A DNA stretch of 64,000 nucleotides from Willaertia magna (taxonomy: Eukaryota > Heterolobosea > Eutetramitea > Acrasida > Naegleriidae). This document shows, in pieces, positions 53,573-63,966 of this stretch; the first letter of the stretch is position 1; each line of letters starts with the position of its first letter. The notes beneath the pieces are model-generated. The model ran no database searches. It was not told where the DNA came from and saw nothing but the letters and a program-made list of their open reading frames with translations. Made by a program: the position numbers and the translations under genes. The DNA is taken from assembly GCA_902984215.1 (NCBI GenBank), contig CADWAF010004819.1, forward strand, positions 16,328 to 80,327, read 5' to 3'.

Positions 53573-54595
53573 TTTGATGATCCTTTGATTGTTTTTTTTA
53601 AAAATCTTTTTTAATACTGCTGCTGTTTAAAGCTAAAGTAATTTCAGATGAAAGCAACACTACGCTTTTTTTCAAATCTTTTAATTAGATTATATGCTAC
53701 AACCAATGCAATTGTATTTATTGCTTCAGGTTTCTCTATTAATTTGTACTTAGTATATTGGGCAAGCTCCCAAGATTGTATGCACTACTTATTCGATTGA
53801 AAAGCGTCGATTTGACTTTTCAAAGAGTTGTTGAAAAAAGAAAATAACTTAGTTAAGGAAATAGAAGACAGCGCCAAGAATTTAAATTGGTTCGATATTG
53901 GAAGTTTTTTGAGGTTTGAGAAGGTTTCTTTCTATATCACGAAAGTGTTTTTATGCTCAATTTTCTATCATGATTTTAGTCTTTTGTAGCTTCTCTTCAT
54001 CATCTTAGTTGTAACTAGTAATTTGTTATTTTTTGCATTTGTATATTTTATACAGTACAGTCCTTTTTAGAACTATTTGACAATTTAAAAAACGTAGATG
54101 AAGATTACAAAAATTAAAGAACAAAAATGTACAATTGACATCTACAATGTCACCACTTAGAGTGAAAACTGAGCAAACTACTTCTACAAGTAATGTTCTT
54201 GGATTGCACCATGATATTATTAGAAATTATTATTCAAAATTTTTTGGAGTGATTAATGATCATTAACATTTTCCTTAAATGAAAACAGAAACAGATTTAA
54301 ATCATCATTCATACTAACTTTAACAAATACAAGGAATTCCTTTAGAATTTGTTCCTTATTTATTAATAGAGAATAGTAATTTATCTTTAATTGAACGCCA
54401 ACGCTCTACTTTTTAAAGGAATACTTCGATCTTTTACAAATTGACAAATTTTATTTTAGAACAAGATTAGCTAATACTTTATCTAAACCATTCCAACGTA
54501 TTTGACAAACACGTTGATAATTGCTGACGAATTTCAAAGTTGTTTTTTTAAATAGAAAAAACTGTTTCCACTTGCTTTGAATTCGAACAATAATA
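53573..54595. other. Long intergenic region, about 1 kb, with small ORFs
   Basis: The largest non-array gap outside the A+T island. It holds a 50-codon ORF (listed separately) and, at 54147-54266, a 39-codon ORF starting MSPLRVKTEQ. Around 54320-54500 there are short stretches of coding-like sequence broken by stops, which may be a decayed gene. No RNA gene is recognised. Confidence 0.4.
53648..53800 (+). CDS. Possible 50-residue membrane peptide
   Basis: An ATG-initiated ORF of 50 codons with a basic N-terminus and one hydrophobic stretch (about residues 20-41, ending LYLVYWA). It begins with the same codons (ATG AAA GCA ACA) as the gene at 54596. It could be a real small protein, a leader or chance. 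No family is recognised. Confidence 0.25.
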   Translation: MKATLRFFSNLLIRLYATTNAIVFIASGFSINLYLVYWASSQDCMHYLFD

Positions 54596-55831
54596 ATGAA
54601 AGCAACAACTCAAAGATATTCAACGATGAGTTATTCAAGTAGTAATAGTAGCGGTAGTAATTCTAGTAATTCAGTAGAATTAGATAAACAATTAAAGTCC
54701 ATGAAAAAGATTGAAAAACCAAGAAAAATGTTGTCAACTCTACACAATCCTTCTGTAAATATGCTCACTTCAACAACTACCTCTTTTGTAAATAATAATA
54801 CTCCCCAACCAATACCAACAAAGTTAGATTCACCAACAAATAATAATAATAATAATAACAACAATAATAACAATAATGGTAAAACATTACATTATCACAT
54901 TTATTCCTCCACCACAAATCCCCCACCAAATGCTGTAAATAATCAAAGAAATAATCAAAAGAAACAATTGCTCGCTGAATACCTTAAAGAACATAAAAAT
55001 TTAGCCCCTGATATTGAGATTAAACCACCAACTCGTAACCCACAAGTTGGAAAAGATCACAACTATCAAATCTTTCACTTTAAATTAAACGGTAATAATA
55101 CTACGAATGCGTCTACCCCTACAACAACCCCTTCAACCACAAACATTAATGGAGGTTCTCCTATGACTGGACATTCTGTAAATCACAAAATGCCTTCTCC
55201 AACACATCATTATGTCACACCAACCATGCCTCAACATCAACATCCAATACAGCCAAGCAATAAGAAAGTTTTTGAAAATGTACGTAATGTTTACTCTATG
55301 AGAGAACCAATTATGCCAAGTAACACTTTTGTGACAAAAGATAATAAGGCAAAAACAGTATCTCCAAACCATTTAACTGTTCCTTTAAATGTACCTCAAT
55401 ATCAATATTCCCCTCCAATTCCAACACCAAGTACAAGTACTGTTAACTTTAATTATTATCCAACTAATGTACATAATAATAGTCAAACAATGAAATTTGA
55501 AGAAAGACCTATCATTCTTTCTCCATTAAAAGATGTATCATTACATGAAAAGAGTTTGTACATACCAAGTATTAAATCCTTAGATCAACAACCAAATAGC
55601 AATTTAATAGCCAGTCAACCACAAGATATTGATAACTTTTTTAGAAAATATAATGTTGACAGAAGTGAAGAAAGTAATTTATATTTAAAGCCAATACATT
55701 TTGTTGAAGAAGATAAGAGTGAAGATAAACGTATTATACAGACAACAAATAACAATTACCCTCTTTCTCCAAAATCACCAATTAAAAGAAGTACAATAAG
55801 GATTTCTGAGCTTTTAAATCAACAAAATTAA
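54596..55831 (+). CDS. Low-complexity Ser/Asn/Pro-rich protein
   Basis: A 411-residue protein with a poly-Asn run of 13 (residues 82-94), many Thr/Ser/Pro stretches and one better-ordered block (KKQLLAEYLKEHKNLAPDI). It ends with RSTIRISELLNQQN. There is no membrane span. Probably disordered and regulatory; function unknown. Intronless. Confidence 0.6.
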   Translation: MKATTQRYSTMSYSSSNSSGSNSSNSVELDKQLKSMKKIEKPRKMLSTLHNPSVNMLTSTTTSFVNNNTPQPIPTKLDSPTNNNNNNNNNNNNNGKTLHYHIYSSTTNPPPNAVNNQRNNQKKQLLAEYLKEHKNLAPDIEIKPPTRNPQVGKDHNYQIFHFKLNGNNTTNASTPTTTPSTTNINGGSPMTGHSVNHKMPSPTHHYVTPTMPQHQHPIQPSNKKVFENVRNVYSMREPIMPSNTFVTKDNKAKTVSPNHLTVPLNVPQYQYSPPIPTPSTSTVNFNYYPTNVHNNSQTMKFEERPIILSPLKDVSLHEKSLYIPSIKSLDQQPNSNLIASQPQDIDNFFRKYNVDRSEESNLYLKPIHFVEEDKSEDKRIIQTTNNNYPLSPKSPIKRSTIRISELLNQQN

Positions 55832-56038
55832 TCAATAATAATTGTGTGGAATTAAATGTATTGTAATTAATAAAAAACACCCTAAGTCTAAACTTCTCAT
55901 TTACTCGCGCTTTTGGCTATGCGAATGGAAATGCATGCACTACTGGAGATTTAGCACCTAAAGAAGCATTACTATTAAACCAGGAATGACCCACTCACTT
56001 GTCGCTGACATGTGTCCTGAAAAATCATCAATTAAAAA

Positions 56039-56986
56039 ATGAAATTATTTATTGCCGCACTGCTCTTATCTGCGTTACTACTCTGCTATTTCACTAACGA
56101 AATTAAAGCATCTGATCGTACTTGTAGAGGTCCAGCTGGATTTGATGTAAGTAGGAGACTTGTTTTTAATTAAAGTTTATTATTTTTTATTGAACTATCT
56201 TATTTGAACTACTAGCAGAATAAAAAAGGAACTTTTGGTACTGCAGTAGTATTACAAGAACAAATTGAAAGTGAAATATTATCTGCCGTTTTTAGTCAAA
56301 TTGAAGAAGCAGAATTAAAAGATGAAGAAGAAGCAACTGCTCAATTCGCTGATACCCAATTCTTTAAAAAATTAAAGAAATTAGGTAAAAAAATTAAGAA
56401 AGGAGTCAAGAAGATTGGTAAAGGAATTAAGAAAGCAGCCAAGAAAGTAGGTAAAGGCGTAAAGAAAGTTGGTAAGAAAATTGGTAAAGCAGCAAAGAAA
56501 GTAGGAAAGGCAGTTGCAAAAGTTGCAAAGGCTATTGGAAAGGCTTTAAAGAAATTCTTCAAAGGTTTTGGACATTTATTCTCAAAGAAGGCAAAGAAGA
56601 TTATTCAAGAGTCCAAATCTACATTTGACGTTACTGGTCCAACAAATAAGGTTCAACCAAATCGTGTTTCTTTCCAAGCAGCAAAAGCAGCAGAATGTGT
56701 TGCTTGTAGAGTTGATTGTATGGAAGGATTTTCTGGAAGAAAGATCTTTAGTAGATGTACTAAACATTATTATTATTATGGATGTCAAGCTAATAAACCA
56801 TGTATTCAACCAGGAACTGCAAGTGATGATGAAATTGAAGGAATGATTGGTATTTGTCAAGTTAGAGGTGGTTGTGACTTGGCACCACATTGGAAGAATG
56901 CAATTTCAGGTGTTGACGCTCAAGATAAACAATTATTAAAGAAAATTGTAGAAACTATTAGAAATGCTGGAACCTTAAAGAATTAA
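56039..56986 (+). CDS. Secreted protein with a Lys-rich amphipathic repeat and an 8-Cys domain, two exons
   Basis: Exons 56039-56146 and 56216-56986, with a 69-nt intron, give 292 residues. The start is an A-run ATG. Residues 1-24 are a signal peptide with a long Leu/Ala core. An acidic stretch lies near 52-78 (EEAELKDEEEATAQF). Residues 85-164 are a long run of Lys with Gly, Ala, Val and Ile in short periods (for example KKVGKGVKKVGKK), strongly cationic and amphipathic. The C-terminal domain has eight cysteines (197, 200, 204, 217, 226, 232, 250, 256), likely four disulfides. Acid before base suggests a precursor that shields a basic, membrane-active or DNA-binding segment. It may be an antimicrobial or lytic factor of a phagocytic cell, but no family is recognised and activity is inference. 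An alternative acceptor 3 nt on keeps frame. Confidence 0.65.
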
Positions 56987-57046
56987 TAAATACAGTTTGT
57001 ATTTTACAACAAACAAATACTTTACAACAAAAATAATAAAAAAAAA

Positions 57047-58804
57047 ATGCACAAAAGAAATAAAAATTACAATAACCATGGCAACAATAATAACAATTAT
57101 ATCGGTTATAGAGGACCACCCACAAAGAAAAATAAAAACGTAGAAGATAATACTTCCAGTAATAGTGGTGGTGGTGGACGTAATAATCAACACAATAATC
57201 CTTTTTTAAATAAAAAAGCACCCCCACCATTAGATATTTATAAAGAAAAAGAAATAATTTTAATAAATGATGAAAAGGCTCCAAAAAGAAATAATATAGA
57301 CATTTGGAATTTTAATGATTTTGAAGATGATATGATAATTATTAAAGAATCTGAACAACAACCAACTCATTTATCTGCAAAATTAGCATCACTATTAGAA
57401 TTTAAAAGATTTTGTTTAATTAAAGAATTAAGAAATTATTTAGATAAATTATGTACAACTGAAACTTTATTCTATGATAATAAACCATTTCTTTTAGATG
57501 ATAGAAATAATCAAAAAGTAGGTGCTGCACCAAGTGAATCTTTTAATCGTTGGCTTTATGAACAACTTTCAACACCAAAATCTAAAATTACAGAAGATGA
57601 TCCTTTATTGAAAAGACCTGAAGTAGCATTTGAAAGTAAAGTACTTTCGGAAGAGATTTATTCTGAAATTCCTTTTAGATTAAGATCTAGAACAGTTAAA
57701 CAAGGAGTTCAATCACTTTATACTTATTATAATAATGGAATGAAATGGTTAGAAAGAATGAATAAAGAAGAAGAAATAAAGAATATTTGTGAAAATATTT
57801 TAAGAGAATTAAAATCATTAAAACATTGGTTAGATAATAATTATCATTATAATGATTTATTATTAGTAGAAGAGAAAGTTAAATATATTAAAGAGAATTG
57901 TTCAAATTTATTTCATTCAATTGTTAGTAAATATGTAAATAGTATTTGTGAAAGATTAAGTAAAAAAGCAAAAGAGAAAATTAAAGAATTAAATCAATTA
58001 GAAGATAATTTAGATAATTTAACAGTGACATTAAATTATGATGAAAGTGATGCTTTATGTTTAGTTCATTATAAAAATAATAATGAAGAAGATTTATTTA
58101 AATTAAATTTAATTCATCATAATAAATTAAGATTATTATATAGGAAACATAATTTAGAGAAAGATCCAAATTTAAATGATTTTCCTTATCGTTTATATTC
58201 TCTTGTTAGAAGATATCAAACATTCTTTGGAGATTTAGATAAAGAAGAAGGAGCTAATTTTCATGCAGCTTTACCTGAAAAGGGATTTAATTTCTTAAGA
58301 AAACAATGGAAAGTAACACAAGAATGTTTTGCTTCTCCTTTTAATTGTTTCTTTAAAACATTTTGTAGTGCTTTTATTGATACTGATAGATATTTTGGAT
58401 CTTATGGATCTTTCTTTGATTTTAAACCAATACAAGGTTCATTTGAATGTGGTCCTCCATATACTTTAGAAGTAATGAATAAGACAGCAGAGTATTGTTT
58501 AGAATTATTAGCTTCAACAGATAAACCTTTATCTTTTATTGTTTTTGTACCTGAATGGACAGATACTGAATATGGTAGATTATTACATCCAGATAATACC
58601 AATTATTGTAAAGGTCATTTTCTAGCAGATTCAAGTAAACATGAATATGTAATTGGTTTACAACATTTAAAAGAAAATATTGGAAGATATTGGACTTTAC
58701 CTTTTCCAACACATGTGTATTTCTTACAAAATGAAATGGGAAGTAAAACGTGGCCTGTAAATGATACATTAATTGAACAATTTAAAAAAGTAATGGAATT
58801 GTAA
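57047..58804 (+). CDS. PCIF1-like cap adenosine methyltransferase homologue, altered catalytic motif
   Basis: A 585-residue protein. The N-terminal 60 residues are Asn/Gly-rich. From about residue 430 the sequence follows PCIF1/CAPAM: FCSAFIDTDRYFGSYGSFFDF, GSFECGPPY, and LSFIVFVPEWTDTEYGR, then HEYVIGLQH. In human PCIF1 the motif is NPPF, with Asn needed for methyl transfer to the cap-adjacent adenosine. Here residues 469-472 are GPPY, so activity is doubtful. No WW domain is visible at the N-terminus. The reading frame is intact, so a non-catalytic or altered role is likely. Confidence 0.82.
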   Translation: MHKRNKNYNNHGNNNNNYIGYRGPPTKKNKNVEDNTSSNSGGGGRNNQHNNPFLNKKAPPPLDIYKEKEIILINDEKAPKRNNIDIWNFNDFEDDMIIIKESEQQPTHLSAKLASLLEFKRFCLIKELRNYLDKLCTTETLFYDNKPFLLDDRNNQKVGAAPSESFNRWLYEQLSTPKSKITEDDPLLKRPEVAFESKVLSEEIYSEIPFRLRSRTVKQGVQSLYTYYNNGMKWLERMNKEEEIKNICENILRELKSLKHWLDNNYHYNDLLLVEEKVKYIKENCSNLFHSIVSKYVNSICERLSKKAKEKIKELNQLEDNLDNLTVTLNYDESDALCLVHYKNNNEEDLFKLNLIHHNKLRLLYRKHNLEKDPNLNDFPYRLYSLVRRYQTFFGDLDKEEGANFHAALPEKGFNFLRKQWKVTQECFASPFNCFFKTFCSAFIDTDRYFGSYGSFFDFKPIQGSFECGPPYTLEVMNKTAEYCLELLASTDKPLSFIVFVPEWTDTEYGRLLHPDNTNYCKGHFLADSSKHEYVIGLQHLKENIGRYWTLPFPTHVYFLQNEMGSKTWPVNDTLIEQFKKVMEL

Positions 58805-58817
58805 AAATAATTCATTA

Positions 58818-58931
58818 ATAAAAATAATTGTAATAAATAAATTTATAAACAGGCAATAACAAAAATAAAATAAAAATATTGTTAATAAATTAAAAATTTT
58901 TAATTTATATTTATATAGTTTTAATTAAATA
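58818..58931 (+). repeat. Direct repeat A, copy 1 (114 nt)
   Basis: Identical to 59169-59282, offset 351 nt. It starts just after the PCIF1-like stop and includes the only G/C-bearing landmark in this area (AACAGGCAATAAC). Confidence 0.85.
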
Positions 58932-59040
58932 AATAACTATATTTTTAATATATAATTTATAAGTATGTAGTTAATAAGTTTAAATTATTTTTTAATAATA
59001 ATATTTTTATATTTTAATATATATTATTTTAAATAATTTA

Positions 59041-59176
59041 GATAAGCATTTATTATAATTAATTTTAAATATATAAAAGTTTTATTTTATGTTTTTTTGT
59101 TTTTATTTTAAAATATAATTAAATAAACTAATTAAAAATGTTTTGTTATTTAAAAAATAAATTCAAATATAAAAAT
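59041..59176 (+). repeat. Direct repeat B, copy 1 (about 136 nt)
   Basis: Matches 59661-59796 at an offset of 620 nt with several substitutions, including the long shared stretch TTTTAAATATATAAAAGTTT. It lies immediately before repeat A copy 2. Confidence 0.7.
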
Positions 59177-59282
59177 AATTGTAATAAATAAATTTATAAA
59201 CAGGCAATAACAAAAATAAAATAAAAATATTGTTAATAAATTAAAAATTTTTAATTTATATTTATATAGTTTTAATTAAATA
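59169..59282 (+). repeat. Direct repeat A, copy 2
   Basis: Exact match to 58818-58931. No change was seen in 114 nt, so the duplication is recent. Confidence 0.85.
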
Positions 59283-59660
59283 TTTTTAATTATTTTTTAG
59301 TAAGTATCTTTAAAATTAGAATAATAAAACTGATTGTTTTTTGCAATAAATAAAAAATAAAAAATGATTCATTTTTTATAATTTTTTCTATTAGTATAAT
59401 AATAATAAAAAATAAAGTAAACACTATTATCATTATAATTTAATATTTTATTAAAACAATTAAATTAAACTTTAAATTAATTTTTTATTAACTCTTTTTA
59501 AAATACTAAATAAAAAAATATGTATAATTATTATATATTGTTTAAAAACATAACAATAATTAATTATTGCTTACTTTTATTAAAGTAAAATAATTCAATT
59601 TATTTAAAATAAATATATTATTAATTTTATTATATTTTATTAATAGTTATAAATAATTTA

Positions 59661-59796
59661 AATAAATATTTATTGTAATTAATTTTAAATATATAAAAGT
59701 TTTATTTTATGTTTTTATTTTTTTATTTTAAAATACAATCAAATAAACCAGTTAAAAATGTGTTGTTACTTAAAAGAAAGATAAATTGAAATATAA
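59661..59796 (+). repeat. Direct repeat B, copy 2
   Basis: Diverged counterpart of 59041-59176. The offset differs from that of repeat A, so the two duplications are separate events or separate segments of one older unit. Confidence 0.7.
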
Positions 59797-61704
59797 AAAT
59801 TAATAAATATTAATATTAACAAAAATTATAACTAAAAATGATTATAAAAAAAATTATAATTAATTTATAAATATAATATTAAAAATAATAAAAAATATTT
59901 ACTAAAATAATTTAATAATAAAAATATTAATTTGATTTTTTTAATATAAATTCAAAATCTATTTAAAATATAAAAATTATTAAAAAAATATAAAAATAAA
60001 ATAAATAATGGTTTATTATTATTATTTTTTATTTTTTTATTATTTAAAAATTTTTATTTTAAATAAGTATTTTAATTTTTGTAGTAATTTAAAGTTATTA
60101 AAAAAAATTAATTAAAAAAAATATAAAAATTTTATAAATTTAATGTCTTTATTATTATTATTTTATATTTTAATTACAAGTATCTAAAAATAAATTATTT
60201 ATAAATAATTTTTTTATATTTTTGTTTTTATATAAAATATAAAAAATAATTTAAAAAATAATTTAAAAAATATTTTTATTTAAATTTTTAAATTTTATTA
60301 AAAATTCAATTATTTAAAAATAATAATAAAAAATTTAATATCAATAATAAATTAATAAACAAAAAAAAATTATTAAAAATAATTTAAAAATATAATAATT
60401 TACATTTAAACATTAAAATAATTTAAAAATAGATTGTAAGATCTAAATTAAATAATTTAAATAACAATTTAACAAATAATACAACAATAAATAACACAAC
60501 AAATAACATATTAAATATTACAACAAATAACATAAAAAATAAAAAAACTAAGAATTGATGTTGAAAATATTTATATTTTTATAAATACATTAAAAAATTT
60601 ATTATTTCAAAAAATATTTCCTTTATAAAGAAAATATTAAAATAATTTTTAAATAGATAAATAATATAAAAAATAGATTTATTTAAGAAATTTTATATAA
60701 AAATATAATTTTTTTAATAAAACTGTTAAAATTAAAAAAGATAAATATTAAATAATTTATTAATTTATTTTAAAAAAAAATAATTTACAGTAAAAATAAT
60801 AATTTATATAATAAAAAAATATGAATTTAGTTAATAAATAAAATAATATTTATTAATAATAATATTTTAAAATAAAATATTTCAAATCATCAATCAAAAT
60901 AAACAATAATCACAAATTCACAATAAAATACTTTAGTAACAACATTTAATAATTGAAAGAAATATATTTTATATATTATATTAAATATAATAATTCAAAA
61001 TAAATTATAAATATTAATAATACAGAAATAGAAATTATTTATTAAAAAAATTAATTATTTTATATTTAAAAATTGAAGTGACTAATTTTATTAGTAAGTA
61101 ATATTTTAATTATGAATAATTTAAGTATATATAAAAATATTTAATAAAGGAATATAAATATTATAATTATTAATTATTAGAAACTATAATAATTATAATA
61201 TTTATATTATTTTATTTGCTTTATTTATTTAGTTTATTAAATAATTTTTTATTTACTATACTGAAAAATGATTTTAAATAATGAGTAATTAAAAAAATAA
61301 AAAAATTTTAATAAAAAAATTATTTTATTTTTATTATAAAAATATGAAGAATGATGTAATTTTAATATATTTTTGAAATTATTGTTTATTTAGAGTTTAT
61401 AATGAATATTTTAAATTAGATATTAATAATATTATAGATAAAACTTTAATAAAAAGAAATGAATTTAAAATTTTTTAAATATTAATTTAATTAAAATTAT
61501 ATAATATATTATTTAATCGAATTTTATAGATTGTAGTTATTAATATGATAGATTTATTTATTATTTAATTAATCAAATTTTAATTAATAATATTTCACAA
61601 TTTTTATAATCATTTTTTAAATACAAAAAATTTTAATATTAACAATTTAAAACAATATTTAATACAAACTTTAATTAATAAATCATTTACAATAAACAAA
61701 GATT

Positions 61705-62378
61705 TTAACGTGAAAATAAACTACAAATAATTTTAAATACTTCAAATAAAACTGTCTTATTTTTTGATAGAATTATTAAAGAAATTAATTCATTGTAATA
61801 TTTTTGTAATAAAATTTCATTCATTAATTTATTTTGTAATTTTTGTAATTGTTCAATCTTTTCATTTAAATCTGATAATTCATTAATTAAATTTATATAT
61901 TTATCAAATAATTCTTGTTCTTCTATATTTTTATTTAATAAAATATCAAAATATAACATTTTTAATTCTTTTTGTAAAGTTGTAAAATTATTTTTAATTA
62001 ATTCTAATGAATCATCAACCAAATTTGAACAAATATCAACTAAATTATTATCATCTAACCATAAAACAACATGTTTAATTACTTTCTTAATAAATTTTTC
62101 AATATTTTCATTAATTGTTGACTTTAAACTAATATTTGGTGTTAATTTGTTTTTAAGAATGTTCTTGAAATTGGACAAGTATTTTTAATTTTTAACCATT
62201 ATTCAATTGAATTTCTTTCAAAAGTGTGACCAGTTTCAATAATTACCTAATCACTCATTAATTGTGGACTAATTGGACATATAAATTTATCTAATAATTT
62301 ACTCTTCCATTGATTAATTTGTTTTTCAACTTCATCTTTATTTATACTCAATGAAGATGATCTACTACTCACTAACAT
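61705..62378 (-). pseudogene. U-box gene pseudogene, leftmost array copy
   Basis: A clear copy of the intact U-box gene at 62681-63518, but broken. Compared with that copy, two nonsense changes appear (TAG at 62247-62249, replacing a Pro codon, and TAA at 62199-62201, replacing a Glu codon), plus a 4-nt deletion near 62151 that shifts the frame. The 3' part lacks exon 2: similarity stops inside the intron, where the array meets the A+T island. It begins with the same ATG context. Confidence 0.85.
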
Positions 62379-62490
62379 TTTTTTATTTATCTGTTCGAGT
62401 GGTGAATAGAGTTAAAAAAAACTATGTAACTTCATATGTTGAAATGATGAGATGTCGTTGTAATTCATTATAATTTTGATAAGTGAATGA

Positions 62491-62655
62491 AAACCTTCTT
62501 GTGCCAGAAGAAGATTATCTCCAAGACAACCAAGAAGAAGAATCCAACAAACTCAATCCGATAAATTCTTTAAGAAACTATTACGGACATTTGGTCAGAT
62601 TGGTAAGGGAGCACTTAAGGCACTCATTAATCAAAACTTCCAAGTAGTTACTTAA
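62491..62655 (+). pseudogene. Cationic-peptide gene fragment, array copy 1
   Basis: An open frame with no in-frame ATG ends TAA at 62653. Its last 30 or so residues are basic and amphipathic (for example DKFFKKLLRTFGQIGKGALK). The upstream ATG at 62487 is in another frame and reads MKTFL before running into a different frame's stop, so the coding path is broken. The pattern recalls the FFKKLKKLGKK segment of the secreted gene at 56039. It looks like a decayed gene copy. Confidence 0.5.
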
Positions 62656-62680
62656 ACAATAGATGTATGTATTATAATAA

Positions 62681-63518
62681 TTAATTTTGTTTATTCATAA
62701 TCTCATCAGCTAAATCATCTACAGTTGGTCTATTATAAGATGCAACAAATACTGTATTATCTATATTTATTTCATCTTGGTTAATATCTGCACAAAAATA
62801 TAATCTACAACGCTTGTCCCTCAATACATCTTTCTTTACTAATACGTTATTAATTTCATGCATTAATTTTAAATACTTCAAATAAAACTGTTTTATTTTT
62901 TGATTGAATTATTAAAGAAATTAATTCATTGTAATATTTTTGTAATAAAATTTCATTCATTAATTTATTTTGTAATTTTTGTAATTGTTCAATCTTTTCA
63001 TTTAAATCTGATAATTCATTAATTAAATTTATATATTTATTAAATAATTCTTGTTCTTCTATATTTTTATTTAATAAAATATCAAAATATAACATTTTTA
63101 ATTCTTTTTGTAAAGTTGTAAAATTATTTTTAATTAATTCTAATGAATCATCAACCAAATTTGAACAAATATCAACTAAATTATTATCATCTAACCATAA
63201 AACAACATGTTTAATTACTTTCTTAATAAATTTTTCAATATTTTCATTAATTGTTGACTTTAAACTAATATTTGGTGTTAATGACTTTGTTTTTAAGAAT
63301 GTTCTTGAAATTGGACAAGTATTTTTAATTTTTAACCATTCTTCAATTGAATTTCTTTCAAAAGTGTGACCAGTTTCAATAATTACCGGATCACTCATTA
63401 ATTGTTGACTAATTGGACATATAAATTTATCTAATAATTTACTCTTCCATTGATTAATTTGTTTTTCAACTTCATCTTTATTTATACTCAATGAAGATGA
63501 CCTACTACTCACTAACAT
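62681..63518 (-). CDS. U-box protein, intact array copy, two exons
   Basis: Exon 1 (63518-62877) and exon 2 (62833-62681) join over a 43-nt intron to give 264 residues. The join keeps phase; without it the frame stops at 62856 after 220 residues. Residues about 31-95 are a U-box: FICPISQQLMSDPVIIETGH, TFERNSIEEWL and NTCPISR, typical of E3 ubiquitin ligases that work through E2 contacts without zinc. A helical, Leu/Asn/Lys-rich coiled coil follows (about 110-205). Exon 2 encodes a conserved tail (RLYFCADINQDE and NRPTVDDLADEIM). Homologous copies flank it on both sides. Confidence 0.82.
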
Positions 63519-63649
63519 TTTTTTATCTGTTCGAGTGGTGAATAGAATTAAAAAAAACTATGTAACTTCATATGTTGAAATTATGAGATGTAATTCATTA
63601 TAATTTTGATAAGTGAATGAAAACCTTCTTGTCTCTCTAAGCTGACATG

Positions 63650-63788
63650 TATCAAAAGAAGATTATCTCCAAGAAGAAGAATCCAACAAACTCAATCCGA
63701 TAAATTCTTTAAGAAATTATCATTTGGTCAGATTGGTAAGGGAGCACTTAAGGCACTCATTAATCAAAACTTCCAAATAGTTATTTAA
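63650..63788 (+). pseudogene. Cationic-peptide gene fragment, array copy 2
   Basis: The counterpart of 62491-62655, shifted by about 1133 nt. It shares the KFFKKL to GQIGKGALKAL segment but lacks six bases inside it and has a different upstream stretch. Again no in-frame ATG. It ends with TAA at 63786. Confidence 0.5.
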
Positions 63789-63813
63789 ACAATAGATGTA
63801 TGTATTATAATAA

Positions 63814-63966
63814 TTAATTTTGTTTATTCATAATCTCATCAGCTAAATCATCTACAGTTGGTCTATTATAAGATGCAACAAATACTGTATTATCTATATT
63901 TATATCATCTTGGTTAATATCTGCACAAAAATATAATCTACAATGCTTGTCCCTCAATACATCTTT
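63814..63966 (-). CDS. U-box gene exon 2, third array copy, rest outside the window
   Basis: The terminal exon of the next U-box copy. It matches exon 2 of the intact copy, with two visible amino-acid changes (K-R-C to K-H-C and DEIN to DDIN). The splice acceptor and stop are conserved. The intron runs to the window end. Confidence 0.75.
   Translation of the reverse strand, partial: KDVLRDKHCRLYFCADINQDDINIDNTVFVASYNRPTVDDLADEIMNKQN

Larger units (their letters stand above)
58805..61704. other. A+T island without genes
   Basis: About 2.9 kb of almost pure A and T between the PCIF1-like gene and the U-box array. By eye G+C is only a few percent, far below other spacers. No ORF or RNA gene is seen. 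Internal duplications are listed separately. It marks the boundary between ordinary genes and the tandem array. A centromere, origin or unstable spacer are all possible. Confidence 0.6.

Noticed and set aside
53889..53905. GGTTCGATATTGG resembles a tRNA T-loop
   Set aside because: No acceptor stem or anticodon arm can be formed with the flanks.
58805..61704. CRISPR-like or satellite array
   Set aside because: The repeats are only two copies each, at different offsets, with no spacer pattern.
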